NCBI RefSeq assembly: GCF_013373795.3
Contig: NZ_CP088022.1
Span: 6,572,001-6,636,000 of the forward strand
DNA: 64,000 nt
Direction: 5' to 3'
Source of the DNA: Bradyrhizobium quebecense
GTDB lineage: Bacteria; Pseudomonadota; Alphaproteobacteria; Rhizobiales; Xanthobacteraceae
The notes beneath the pieces are model-generated. The model was not told where the DNA came from. It made no database searches and saw only the letters and a list, made by a program, of their open reading frames with translations. Shown piece after piece: positions 1 to 8,283 of this stretch. Position 1 is the first letter of the stretch, and the number at the start of each line of letters is the position of its first letter. The position numbers were made by a program, and so were the translations under genes.

Positions 1-120
1 CGCTGCTTGCTTGCCGCCGTCGATCACGGAGGGCTGAAAGCTGCGGTTACGTCTCTGAGGCGTCGTCTCGCGCGCGACGTCGTCGGAGCAAAGGATCAGA
101 TGCAGGCGCGTGTTGGGCAT
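1..120 (-). CDS. Hypothetical protein, 5' part only
   Basis: Only the first 40 codons are present; the gene runs off the left edge of the window. The frame opens at an ATG ending at 120 with GGGAGA five bases upstream, and has no stop. The visible protein begins MPNTRLHLILCSDD and becomes polar and basic. I recognise no family. The good ribosome site and clean frame are the only support. Confidence 0.5.
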   Translation of the reverse strand, partial: MPNTRLHLILCSDDVARETTPQRRNRSFQPSVIDGGKQAA

Positions 121-476
121 TTCAATCTCCCGTCTCTGATTGGCGATTGTTGAACCCCGAAAGGCATCTACTGTCATCGAGTTACCCAATAAGCGTAGCC
201 ACCGGGAGGAAACGGGCCATTGAACGGAGGTTGATCCGGCCGTTACATTCGGATGGGGACGACATACCTTGGTTTAGCCGCAACCTGGGCCTGAGTTCGT
301 CCGGCGATTGCGCTTTCCGCGCGATCTCACGCCACGCGAGTGGATCGCTAAAATCGCCCCCACGATCCCGTTCGGACGTCGAGAAAGCTGCTAGTATGCA
401 GTTTGTTAGGAGGGCGACGTTGTCGCCGCTGATGGTAGCGGTCACCTAGCGACGCAGCGCGGCCCATGATGGCCAA
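121..476. other. Intergenic region, no convincing gene
   Basis: About 350 bases separate the partial leftmost gene from the sensor kinase. Short open frames exist on both strands, but none has a good ribosome site or protein-like composition. The 12-mer GGCCAAGTGCTG occurs twice (about 474 and 487), just around the kinase start. The stretch probably holds divergent promoters, but I cannot name one. Confidence 0.4.
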
Positions 477-2258
477 GTGCTGAACGGCCAAGTGCTGGTG
501 CTGCCAATGATGCGCATCCCGACCACGAAGTCCTGGTCGGCCGAGCAATGGCTGCTCGGCGGCATGGTGCTGGCTTTGGCCGCAACCTGCATCGGGCTGC
601 TGCTTGGTCCGCAGCCTGCAGCTTCCGCCCATCTGATTGCCCTGGCGCTGCTGATCGCGTCGCTTGCCGCCGCGTTGCTGATGATGGGCGTGGTGGCGCG
701 CACCCACAGGCAGATGGAAGCCATGTTGCGTGGCCGGGCCAGCGGCGAAGAGCGCGCGGTAGAGGCCCTGCGGAACAGCGAAGCGCAATGGAAGGAGGTG
801 TTCGAGCACAACCCGGTCATGTACTTCATGGTCGACGCCACGGGTCTCGTGCTGTCGGTCAACACGTTCGGCGCGGCACAACTCGGCTACACCGCCGACG
901 AATTGCTTGGACAATCCGTGCTGCGGGTCTTCGCCGCCGAAGACCATCAGACGGTCCAGCGCAACGTCGCGGCGTGCCTCGACAACATCGGCCAAACCCA
1001 CAATTGGGAAATCCGGAAGGTCCGCAAGGACGGCTCAAGACTTTGGGTTCGTGAAAATGCCAAGGCCGTGCGGCGGCAGGACGATCGATTGATCGTCCTG
1101 ATCGCATGCGAGGATATCACCGAGCGCAAACAAGCCGAAAACGCGCTGCAGCAGAGCGAGATGTACCTGAGCGAAGCCCAGCGGTTGAGCCACACCGGCA
1201 GCTTTGGCTGGCACGTCGCCAGCGGTGAGGTGATCTGGTCGGAAGAGACGTTCAGGATCTTCGGATTCGACAGGGCTCCTTCCATCAAGCATGCCACGGT
1301 CCTTCAGCGCATCCATCCGGATGATCGCACCCGCGTGCAACGGACCGTCGACCGTGCCTCGCTCGACGGCAAGGACTTCGAGCACGGCTACCGATTGCTG
1401 ATGCCGGACGGCGCGATCAAATATGTTCACGCCAGGGCGCATGCGGTGACCGCCCCTTCGGGCGACACCGAATTCATCGGAGCGGTGACCGACGTGACCG
1501 CCCGCAAGCGAGCCGAGGCGGAGTTGCATGAAGCACAGACCAACCTCGCGCACGTCACGCGCGTGACGGCACTCGGCGAGCTCGCCGCATCGATCGCCCA
1601 TGAAGTGAACCAGCCGCTTGCCGCCGTGGTCGCCAACGCCGCGGCATGCCTGCGCTGGCTCGACCGGGCGGCTCCCGATCTGAATGAAGCGCGCGGGGCG
1701 GTCAGGTCGATTATCAGCGACGGCAACCGGGCCGGCGAGGTCATCCAGCGCGTCCGCGCCCTGATGAACAAGACAACCGGTCAGATGGCGCCGCTCGACA
1801 TCAATGAAGCCATCAACGAGGTGATCGGCCTGGTGCAGCATGAACTGCAGAGCCACCTTGTATCCCTGCAGCTGGACCTCGCTGCCGCGCTCCCGCCCGT
1901 CGTCGCCGACCGCATCCAGCTGCAGCAAGTCATCCTCAACCTCGTCGTCAATGGCATCGAGGCAATGCAGCCGGTCACGGACAGGCCACGGGAGCTCGTG
2001 ATCCGGACCCGCCATGACGATGCCGGGCAGATCCTGGTCACGGTCACCGACTGCGGTGTCGGGGTTGCGACGGAGAATGCCGAGCGGCTGTTTGACGCCT
2101 TCTACACCACCAAAGCCAGCGGCATGGGAATGGGGTTGTCGATCTGCCGCTCGATCGTCGAAGCCCACCGAGGGCGCCTGTCCGTGTGCAGAAATATCGG
2201 CCCCGGCACGACGTTCCAGTTCACCCTGCCGCTGCGTCAGGAGGATCATGCATGGTGA
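477..2258 (+). CDS. Membrane PAS-PAS sensor histidine kinase (FixL-like)
   Basis: A 593-residue hybrid of sensing and kinase parts. Two hydrophobic segments (about residues 23-45 and 51-75) anchor it in the inner membrane. Two PAS/PAC modules follow (about 95-215 and 225-345). The kinase core has the phospho-acceptor His375 in SIAHEVNQPLAAV, the N box in LVVNGIEAM, and the glycine boxes DCGVGVA and GMGMGLSICRS. The PAS domains show no obvious haem-specific residues, so FixL-like refers to architecture only. The frame opens at GTG 477; in-frame ATGs at 507 and 510 are equally possible starts. The stop overlaps the start of the response regulator, so the two are co-translated and very likely partners. 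The signal is unknown. Confidence 0.9.
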   Translation: MLNGQVLVLPMMRIPTTKSWSAEQWLLGGMVLALAATCIGLLLGPQPAASAHLIALALLIASLAAALLMMGVVARTHRQMEAMLRGRASGEERAVEALRNSEAQWKEVFEHNPVMYFMVDATGLVLSVNTFGAAQLGYTADELLGQSVLRVFAAEDHQTVQRNVAACLDNIGQTHNWEIRKVRKDGSRLWVRENAKAVRRQDDRLIVLIACEDITERKQAENALQQSEMYLSEAQRLSHTGSFGWHVASGEVIWSEETFRIFGFDRAPSIKHATVLQRIHPDDRTRVQRTVDRASLDGKDFEHGYRLLMPDGAIKYVHARAHAVTAPSGDTEFIGAVTDVTARKRAEAELHEAQTNLAHVTRVTALGELAASIAHEVNQPLAAVVANAAACLRWLDRAAPDLNEARGAVRSIISDGNRAGEVIQRVRALMNKTTGQMAPLDINEAINEVIGLVQHELQSHLVSLQLDLAAALPPVVADRIQLQQVILNLVVNGIEAMQPVTDRPRELVIRTRHDDAGQILVTVTDCGVGVATENAERLFDAFYTTKASGMGMGLSICRSIVEAHRGRLSVCRNIGPGTTFQFTLPLRQEDHAW

Positions 2259-2926
2259 TTGGACGCGCGGCATCGCCCTCCGCCCTCGCGAACGTCGAGG
2301 ATCCGATCGTGTTCATCGTCGACGACGATTTGTCGGTGCGAGACTCGCTGAGCAATCTTTTCCGGTCGGTCGGCCTGCGGACCACAGCGTTCGGGTCGGC
2401 CCATGAATTTCTGCAGCAGACGCTCCCCGATGTTCCGAGCTGCCTGATCCTGGACATCAGGCTGCCTCGGCTGAGCGGCCTCGACTTCCAGGCGGAGCTG
2501 GCCCGGGCCGACATTCATATTCCGATCATCTTCATGACCGGCCATGGCGATATCCCGATGACGGTCAGAGCCATGAAGGCCGGAGCCGTCGACTTCCTGA
2601 CCAAGCCGTTCCGCGATCAGGACATGCTGGATGCCGTCACGACTGCGATCGAACGCGACAGAACGCGCCGCAATGAGGCCAGGGCGCTCGCGAACCTGCG
2701 TGCAGCCTTCGCGACCCTGACCCCTCGCGAGCGCCAGATCATGAGCCTCGTCACCGCGGGGCTCATGAACAAGCAGGTCGCCGCCGAGATCGGCGTAGCC
2801 GAGATCACAGTCAAGATACACCGCGGGCACATTATGCGGAAAATGGCGGCGAAGTCGTTGCCCGATCTGGTCAGGATGGCGCAGATCCTCGGGATCAAGC
2901 AGGCATCCGGCGGCGCGCAAACCTAA
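2252..2926 (+). CDS. FixJ/NarL-type response regulator
   Basis: A 224-residue DNA-binding response regulator. The receiver domain (about 18-130) has the acidic pocket at VDDD (24-26), phospho-acceptor Asp68 in LILDIRLPRLSG and the conserved Lys in LTKPF. A LuxR/FixJ-type helix-turn-helix (about 155-215) starts at LTPRERQIMSLV. The ATG at 2252 is preceded by AGGAGG and overlaps the kinase stop by seven bases, which fixes the start. It should receive phosphate from the upstream PAS kinase and act on transcription. The family includes FixJ and other LuxR-tailed regulators; target genes cannot be told from the sequence. Confidence 0.9.
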   Translation: MVIGRAASPSALANVEDPIVFIVDDDLSVRDSLSNLFRSVGLRTTAFGSAHEFLQQTLPDVPSCLILDIRLPRLSGLDFQAELARADIHIPIIFMTGHGDIPMTVRAMKAGAVDFLTKPFRDQDMLDAVTTAIERDRTRRNEARALANLRAAFATLTPRERQIMSLVTAGLMNKQVAAEIGVAEITVKIHRGHIMRKMAAKSLPDLVRMAQILGIKQASGGAQT

Positions 2927-3016
2927 GTATGATTCTCCGGCTGCGGCCGACGACGCACTGTGGCTCCGTGATCGCATACACCAGAGGCCCCTCTGGCCGT
3001 TCCAGGAAAGCCCTTC

Positions 3017-3403
3017 TTGTCCAACCCGGTGATATCAATCGTCGACGATGACATGTCGGTCCGCACCGCGACCGACAATCTGGTCAGGTCGCTTGGCTAC
3101 GCGGTCCAGACCTACGCGTCGGCCGAAGAATTCCTGCATTCGCCGCAACTGAACGACACCTCCTGCGTGATAGCCGATGTCAGGATGCCGGCCATGAGCG
3201 GGCTCGACCTGCAGGCGCGCCTGATTGCCGACGGCCGGCGCCTTCCGTTCATTTTCATCACGGCCTTCTCCGTGGAAGCCGATCGGGCTCGAGCCATGGA
3301 GGCGGGCGCGATCTGCTTTCTGATCAAGCCGTTCGACGGAGATGCGCTGGTCGAATGCCTCGATGCCGCTCTCGCACAGCATGGCACAGCGACGCGCGGG
3401 TGA
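3017..3403 (+). CDS. Single-domain receiver protein (FixJ-like)
   Basis: A 128-residue receiver with no output domain. It keeps the acidic pair at 10-12, phospho-acceptor Asp54 in VIADVRMPAMSG and the Lys in LIKPF. The start is a TTG at 3017 with AGGAAAG upstream. The sequence resembles the receiver of the FixJ-type regulator next to it, so it may have arisen by duplication followed by loss of the DNA-binding half. Such lone receivers usually act as phosphate sinks, relays or anti-regulators. It lies 90 bases after the full-length regulator and could share its transcript. Confidence 0.85.
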   Translation: MSNPVISIVDDDMSVRTATDNLVRSLGYAVQTYASAEEFLHSPQLNDTSCVIADVRMPAMSGLDLQARLIADGRRLPFIFITAFSVEADRARAMEAGAICFLIKPFDGDALVECLDAALAQHGTATRG

Positions 3404-3571
3404 GTTCAAATCGAGTATACGCAAGGATGATGCCGAGAAACATCTGGACAAGTTGCACATCGACGGTGGCAGCGCGAGATTTCGCGGCGCCGTCCCTCAA
3501 GAAGGCCGACGGTGACGACAGCATCAGACATTTTTGATTGGCAAATGGCAGTTCCTCGGAGGGAAGTCGCC

Positions 3572-3736
3572 ATGCGTACGGAACCGCGCTGCGCCCAGTG
3601 TGACAGCGAAGATGCCAAGATCATCTGCTTGCGAAATCCGGCGGGTGAACGCTACTGCGGACGGCTCTGTCTTCACAAGGGTCAGGAGAACTTCATTCGC
3701 TGGCTTTGGCGAGCGAATGCGGAGGCAGCATCGTGA
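3572..3736 (+). CDS. Small cysteine-rich protein, putative zinc ribbon (A)
   Basis: A 54-residue protein with cysteines at 7, 10, 19, 29 and 33. The pairs CxxC (7-10) and CxxxC (29-33) could bind one zinc ion. The ATG at 3572 follows GGAGGGAAG, so I prefer it to the longer upstream frame. Its stop overlaps the GTG start of the next small gene. I recognise no named family. A role as a small nucleic-acid or protein adaptor is only inference from the zinc-ribbon-like layout. Confidence 0.65.
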   Translation: MRTEPRCAQCDSEDAKIICLRNPAGERYCGRLCLHKGQENFIRWLWRANAEAAS

Positions 3737-3918
3737 CAGGCCGTTGCGGGAATCCAGGATGCCGGCGGCCCTTCGGACTGATCCGGCACAGCTGGTACTT
3801 CGAGCAGTTCTGCTCGACGAAGTGCCGCGAGATCTACAAGCGGCAGCTGGAGCGCAACAAGGTCTATTGGAAGTGGCTCTATCCCCTCCGACAACCGGCG
3901 GCCCATCGAAAAAGCTGA
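3733..3918 (+). CDS. Small cysteine-rich protein, putative zinc finger (B)
   Basis: A 61-residue basic protein with paired cysteines C5-x4-C10 and C27-x3-C31. The second pair sits in FCSTKCREIYKRQ, which resembles the 'FCS' knuckle of small zinc proteins such as YacG. I choose GTG 3733 because it overlaps the TGA of the preceding gene (GTGA) and has GGAGG eight bases upstream. The C-terminal half is rich in Lys, Arg, Trp and Tyr, suggesting contact with nucleic acid or protein. With the gene before it, this forms a translationally coupled pair of mini zinc proteins. Function unknown. Confidence 0.65.
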   Translation: MTGRCGNPGCRRPFGLIRHSWYFEQFCSTKCREIYKRQLERNKVYWKWLYPLRQPAAHRKS

Positions 3919-4017
3919 TCTGAGGGAGAAGGCCAGATTTTGTTTGACGCGTTTTCTTCACGCGAACCGGCGGCCACCTCGTTCGAAAATGCGCGAACAA
4001 CGCTCCAGGGAGCTCCG

Positions 4018-4134
4018 ATGACGACGGTCGATGCGATGCTGGTAGGAGCGATCCTCGCGTGGGTGCCTTCGTTCGTTGTATTCCTCTACATCGTGCGTGA
4101 TCTGCGCAACATGCCTCGCGAGGATCTCGATTGA
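4018..4134 (+). CDS. Mini membrane protein, 38 residues
   Basis: The predicted protein is MTTVDAMLVGAILAWVPSFV followed by VFLYIVRDLRNMPREDLD. A single transmembrane helix spans about residues 7-27 and a charged tail follows. A GGGAG ribosome site lies just before ATG 4018. A longer reading from 3940 is open, but its extra 26 residues look non-coding. It lies 100 bases after the zinc-finger pair on the same strand. No family recognised. Confidence 0.55.
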   Translation: MTTVDAMLVGAILAWVPSFVVFLYIVRDLRNMPREDLD

Positions 4135-4161
4135 TCGTCTCACTGCGGCCGAGGTCGGACG

Positions 4162-4686
4162 CTATATCTCGACACCCTCGTGGCGCAGCAGCCAGCGCTT
4201 GCGCTCCAGTCCGCCGCCATATTTGACCAGCGAGCCGTTGGCGCCGATCAGGCGGTGACAGGGCACGACGACGCTGATCGGGTTGGAGCCGTTGGCGTGG
4301 CCGACCGCGCGCATCGCATTCGGCACTTTCAGCCTCATAGCCAGCGCGCCGTAACTCATGGTGGTGCCCGGCGGAATTTTCGGCAACGCGTGCCAGACCT
4401 TCTGCTGGAACGGCGTGCCGGCGACGCGCCATTCGACATCGGTCAGGCGATCGAGATCACCGTTGAAGTAATCGCCGAGCGCCTTGCGCATCGCCGCCGG
4501 TGCGCGGCCGTCCCGCAGCGTCACGGCGCCATAGTGCAACCGCAGCAGGTCGAGCATTCGCCCCTCATAGTCGTCCCAGTCGAGCGCGCGCAGCACGCCA
4601 TCGTCATCGGCCACCAGCAGCGCGGTGCCGATCGGCGTCTTGAGGCGGTCGAGGTTGAACGTCTGTGCGGTCTTACGGTCGGCCAT
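4162..4686 (-). CDS. ogt: Methylated-DNA--protein-cysteine methyltransferase
   Basis: A 174-residue O6-alkylguanine-DNA alkyltransferase. It removes O6-methyl or alkyl groups from guanine in one suicidal transfer to its own cysteine. The active site VVPCHRLIGANG is present near the C-terminus, preceded by the helix that reads the DNA (MRAVGHANGSNP). There is no Ada-type N-terminal regulatory domain, so this is the constitutive Ogt form. The ATG at 4686 is chosen; a GTG three codons upstream is possible. It is transcribed toward the small-gene cluster and has its own promoter region. Confidence 0.92.
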   Translation of the reverse strand: MADRKTAQTFNLDRLKTPIGTALLVADDDGVLRALDWDDYEGRMLDLLRLHYGAVTLRDGRAPAAMRKALGDYFNGDLDRLTDVEWRVAGTPFQQKVWHALPKIPPGTTMSYGALAMRLKVPNAMRAVGHANGSNPISVVVPCHRLIGANGSLVKYGGGLERKRWLLRHEGVEI

Positions 4687-4777
4687 ATCAGTCACTCTGG
4701 AACGTCATTGCTCTCGAAACAGGTCGCTCGGCATACAATTCACCGTGCGCGTGCTAGCGTCCACCCGAATTCCGGTT

Positions 4778-4877
4778 AAAGCGTTTTCGAGCGAAGTGGA
4801 CACCGGTTCGCGTAAAGAAAACGCGTCAAAATAAGAATCTTGAGCTTCGGTTCTGATTCAATCAGAACCGAAGCTCT
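4778..4877. repeat. Dispersed intergenic repeat, family A, copy 1
   Basis: About 100 bases beginning GCGTTTTCGAGCGAAGTGG, with a second, roughly 90 percent matching copy at 36277-36375. The right end is a near-perfect hairpin, GAGCTTCGGTTCTGATT against AATCAGAACCGAAGCTC (4841-4875), ending only 15 bases before the DUF1304 start codon. It may affect that gene's expression. This type of element is common between genes in Bradyrhizobium, from general memory rather than a search. Confidence 0.8.
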
Positions 4878-4890
4878 GGGGGGCCGCAAT

Positions 4891-5253
4891 ATGCTTTTGC
4901 TTGCCAATGCTCTGGTCGCGGTGGTGGCCACGCTGCACATCTATTTCCTTGTGCTCGAGATGTTTCTCTGGACCAAGCCGCTCGGACTGAAGACCTTCCG
5001 CAACTCGATCGAGAAGGCCACCGATTCGGCGGTGCTCGCCGCCAATCAGGGGCTCTATAACGGCTTCCTCGCCGTCGGGCTGATCTGGGGCCTGGTGCAC
5101 GGCAATGCCGGCTTCGCATTCCAGATCAAGACATTCTTCCTGCTCTGCGTGATCGTCGCCGGCGCCTACGGCGCCGCCACCGTCAGCCGGCGCATCCTTT
5201 ATGTGCAGGCGGCACCCGCGGCGCTCGCACTGATCCTGCTCTGGCTCGCCTGA
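4891..5253 (+). CDS. DUF1304 family membrane protein
   Basis: A 120-residue inner-membrane protein with about four hydrophobic helices. It matches the DUF1304 family pattern, including the early HIYFLVLEMFLWTKP and the ANQGLYNGFLAVGL segment. The family's function is unknown. ATG 4891 follows a G-rich ribosome site; the longer open frame upstream is only the repeat hairpin read as protein. It stands alone between a repeat and the binding-protein genes. Confidence 0.85.
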   Translation: MLLLANALVAVVATLHIYFLVLEMFLWTKPLGLKTFRNSIEKATDSAVLAANQGLYNGFLAVGLIWGLVHGNAGFAFQIKTFFLLCVIVAGAYGAATVSRRILYVQAAPAALALILLWLA

Positions 5254-5380
5254 CGCGACATCGCGCGCAGGAGCATCGCCTTGCAATGCCCGCGCCCTTC
5301 CTCCATCATCCCTGATAACGGTGACATCCGCCGGCCAATGCTTGCGGACAAGATCACCGGCAACATGGGAGGTCACGGAC

Positions 5381-6601
5381 ATGAGGAGCGTGCAATTGCT
5401 CGCTGCGACAGCGCTTGCCATCGCGTTGTCGGTTACATCGGCCACCGCGCAGAAGAAATACGACATCGGTGCGACCGACACCGAGATCAAGATCGGCCAG
5501 ACCGTGCCGTTCTCGGGCCCCGCATCCGCCTATGCCGGCATCGGCAAGACCCAAGCGGCCTACATCAAGATGATCAACGATCGGGGCGGCATCAACGGCC
5601 GCAAGCTGAACCTGATCCAGTATGACGACGCCTATTCACCGCCGAAGGCGGTCGAGCAGGTGCGCAAGCTGGTCGAGGGCGACGAGGTGCTGTTCACCTT
5701 CCAGATCATCGGCACGCCCTCAAATGCCGCCGTGCAGAAATACCTGAATGCCAGGAAGGTGCCGCAGCTGCTCGCCTCCACCGGCGCCTCGCGCTTCTCC
5801 GATCCGCAGAACGCACCCTGGACGATCGCCTTCAACCCGAACTACCAGTCCGAGGGACGCATTTACGCCAAATACATCCTGGCCAATCACCCCAACGCCA
5901 AGATCGGCATCTTCTACCAGAACGACGATCTCGGCCGCGACTACATCACCGGCCTGAAGAGCGGGCTCGGCGACAAGGCAGCGAGCATGATCGTCGCCGA
6001 GGTGTCCTACGAGCTGACCGACCCGACCGTCGATTCCCAGATCGTCAAGCTGAAGGCCGCCGGCGTCGACCTGCTCTATAACGCGTCGACGCCGAAATTC
6101 GCTGCTCAAGCGATCCGCAAGGTCGCGGACCTTGACTGGCACCCGGTGCACATCCTCGACATCAATGCGAGCCCGGTGTCGGCAACGCTGAAGCCGGCCG
6201 GCCTCGACATCTCCAAGGGCATCATCTCGACCAATTACGGCAAGGACCCGGCCGATCCGCAGTGGAAGGACGATCCCGGCGTGAAGGCCTATTTCGCCTT
6301 CATGGACAAGTATTACCCGGAGGGCGACAAGCTCAACACCGTCAACACCTACGGCTATTCGACGGCCGAGCTCCTGATCCAGGTGCTCAAGCAGTGCGGC
6401 GACGACCTCACCCGCGAGAACCTGATGAAGCAGGTGACCAGCCTGAAGAAGTTCGTGCCGAGTCTGGCGCTGCCAGGCATGTCGATCACGACGGGACCGA
6501 ACGACTATCGCATCAACAAGCAGATGCAGATGATGAAGTTCAACGGCGAGCGCTGGGAGCTGTTCGGCCCGATCATCGAGGACACCGGGCCGGCGGGTTA
6601 G
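5381..6601 (+). CDS. LivK-type ABC transporter substrate-binding protein (copy 1)
   Basis: A 406-residue periplasmic binding protein of the branched-chain amino-acid/amide (type 1 fold) family. A signal peptide ends near ATAQ (about residue 23), before the mature start KKYDIGATDTEIKIGQTVPF. Ribosome site GGAGG precedes ATG 5381. It captures a small ligand and delivers it to a Liv-type permease, but no permease or ATPase gene lies nearby, so its partners are elsewhere. The next gene is a close paralogue of the same length and order of motifs. The true ligand cannot be told; many rhizobial paralogues bind aromatic acids or amides rather than amino acids. Confidence 0.9.
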   Translation: MRSVQLLAATALAIALSVTSATAQKKYDIGATDTEIKIGQTVPFSGPASAYAGIGKTQAAYIKMINDRGGINGRKLNLIQYDDAYSPPKAVEQVRKLVEGDEVLFTFQIIGTPSNAAVQKYLNARKVPQLLASTGASRFSDPQNAPWTIAFNPNYQSEGRIYAKYILANHPNAKIGIFYQNDDLGRDYITGLKSGLGDKAASMIVAEVSYELTDPTVDSQIVKLKAAGVDLLYNASTPKFAAQAIRKVADLDWHPVHILDINASPVSATLKPAGLDISKGIISTNYGKDPADPQWKDDPGVKAYFAFMDKYYPEGDKLNTVNTYGYSTAELLIQVLKQCGDDLTRENLMKQVTSLKKFVPSLALPGMSITTGPNDYRINKQMQMMKFNGERWELFGPIIEDTGPAG

Positions 6602-6622
6602 GTCGCGGACGCGAAGAAGCTG

Positions 6623-6747
6623 CTCCCCCTCTCCCGCTTGCGGGGACGGTTGGGGTGGGGGTCTATCCAAGAGTCATGTTGCGGAAGGAGCCCCCACCCG
6701 GATTGCATCTGCGATGCAATCCGACCTCCCCCGCAAGCGGGAGAGGT
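6623..6747. repeat. Palindromic intergenic repeat, family D, copy 1
   Basis: Inverted arms CTCTCCCGCTTGCGGGGA and its near-complement (about 6730-6745) flank a central hairpin GGATTGCAT-CTGC-ATGCAATCC. A related element with the same three-part build lies at 35399-35545. It fills the gap between the two binding-protein genes ahead of a terminator. Confidence 0.7.
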
Positions 6748-6769
6748 GAAGCAAGAGACAGCACTGGAG

Positions 6770-6806
6770 CCGGCGCAGCGCATCCCCGCTGCGCCGGTTC
6801 TTTTTG
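6770..6806 (+). terminator. Rho-independent terminator after binding protein 1
   Basis: A perfect 11-bp stem, CCGGCGCAGCG with CGCTGCGCCGG, has a 6-base loop and is followed by TTCTTTTT. It ends the first binding-protein transcript and separates it from the paralogue downstream. Confidence 0.88.
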
Positions 6807-6976
6807 CGCCGCCTCCTACTTTCGTTGACTGAAATTGCTCGCCTTTTCGGCATCCGTCGTCTTGCGTCGCAGCAACGGTTCCTCCAGTATCCCGGCCCAG
6901 CGATGGCGACCGCGGGACCTTGAACCCGCGGACAAGATCATCGGCCAACCATCAGTCACGTGAGGGAAACAGCATT

Positions 6977-8203
6977 ATGAGGAATGGGATTTTCCACCTG
7001 GTCACGGGAACGGCGCTCGCGATCGCGCTGTCTGCAACGTCGGCCTCTGCGCAAAAGAAGTACGATCCCGGCGCGAGCGATACCGAGATCAAGATCGGCC
7101 AGACCGTCCCCTTCTCCGGACCGGCTTCCGCCTATGCCTCGATCGGCAAGACCCAGGCGGCCTATTTCAAGATGATCAACGATCAGGGCGGCATCAACGG
7201 CCGCAAGATCAACCTGATCCAGTATGACGACGCCTATTCGCCGCCCAAGGCCGTCGAGCAGGTGCGCAAGCTCGTCGAGAGCGACGAAGTGCTCTTGACC
7301 TTTCAGATCGTCGGCACGCCGTCGAACGCCGCCGTGCAGAAGTATCTCAATGCCAAGAAGGTGCCGCAGCTGTTCGCCGCCACCGGCGCCTCGAAGTTCA
7401 CCGATCCGAAGAACTTCCCCTGGACGCTCGGCTTCAATCCGAACTACTTCGTCGAAGGCCGCATCTACGGCCAGTACATCCTGAAGGAGCATCCGAACGC
7501 CAAGATCGGCGTGCTCTATCAGAACGACGACCTCGGCAAGGATTATCTGAACGGCATCAAGGCCGGCCTCGGCGACAAGGCGGCCAAGATGATCGTGGCC
7601 GAAGCCTCCTATGAGGTCTCCGACCCGACGATCGATTCCCAGGTGATCAAGATCAAGGACGCCGGCGCCGACCTGTTCTTCTCGGCCTCGACGCCGAAGC
7701 AGGCAGCGCAGGCGATCAAGAAGATTGCCGAGCTCGGCTGGCATCCGGTCCACATCGTCGACATCAACGCCACCTCGGTCGGCGCCGTGCTGCAGCCGGC
7801 GGGCTTGGAGGCCTCCAAGGGCCTGATCTCGACCAACTACGGCAAGGATCCGGCCGATCCGCAGTGGAAGGACGATCCGGGCATGAAGCGCTATTTCGAC
7901 TTCATGGCCAAGTACTATCCCGACGGCGACAAGAACTCGAACTTCAACACCTACGGCTACTCGACCGCCCAGCTGATGGTGCATGTGCTGAAGCAGTGCG
8001 GCGACGAGCTGACGCGCGAGAACGTGCTGAAGCAGGCCACCAACCTGAAGAACGTCGACCTCGACATGGCGCTGCCCGGCATCAAGGGCAACACCACGCC
8101 GAACGACTATCGCGTCAACAAGCAGCTGCAGATGATGAAGTTCAACGGCGAGCGCTGGGAGCTGTTCGGCCCGATCCTCGAGGATGCCGGCCCGGCGGGC
8201 TAG
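6977..8203 (+). CDS. LivK-type ABC transporter substrate-binding protein (copy 2)
   Basis: A 408-residue periplasmic binding protein, clearly a tandem duplicate of the gene before it; long blocks such as GGINGRK, QYDDAYSPPKAVEQVRKLVE and KFNGERWELFGPI are shared. A signal peptide ends near SASAQ, before KKYDPGASDTEIKIGQ. ATG 6977 has GAGGGAAA upstream. Differences concentrate in the middle of the protein, where ligand contacts usually lie, so the two copies may differ in specificity. It has its own leader and terminator, so it is expressed independently of copy 1. Confidence 0.9.
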   Translation: MRNGIFHLVTGTALAIALSATSASAQKKYDPGASDTEIKIGQTVPFSGPASAYASIGKTQAAYFKMINDQGGINGRKINLIQYDDAYSPPKAVEQVRKLVESDEVLLTFQIVGTPSNAAVQKYLNAKKVPQLFAATGASKFTDPKNFPWTLGFNPNYFVEGRIYGQYILKEHPNAKIGVLYQNDDLGKDYLNGIKAGLGDKAAKMIVAEASYEVSDPTIDSQVIKIKDAGADLFFSASTPKQAAQAIKKIAELGWHPVHIVDINATSVGAVLQPAGLEASKGLISTNYGKDPADPQWKDDPGMKRYFDFMAKYYPDGDKNSNFNTYGYSTAQLMVHVLKQCGDELTRENVLKQATNLKNVDLDMALPGIKGNTTPNDYRVNKQLQMMKFNGERWELFGPILEDAGPAG

Positions 8204-8227
8204 TCGTTCGTGCAGGTTTGAAATGCA

Positions 8228-8259
8228 ATCGGCGGCCTCCGGGCCGCCGATTTGTTTTT
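8228..8259 (+). terminator. Rho-independent terminator after binding protein 2
   Basis: A perfect 10-bp stem, ATCGGCGGCC with GGCCGCCGAT, has loop TCCG and a TTTGTTTTT tail. It lies 24 bases after the stop codon of the second binding-protein gene. Confidence 0.9.
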
Positions 8260-8283
8260 GGGCTTCGCCCGACCACTCCATCA

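Noticed and set aside
147-449. Open frames on both strands before the sensor kinase (also 182-445 minus)
   Set aside because: Neither has a good ribosome site; composition is rich in Arg and Ser, and they overlap each other.
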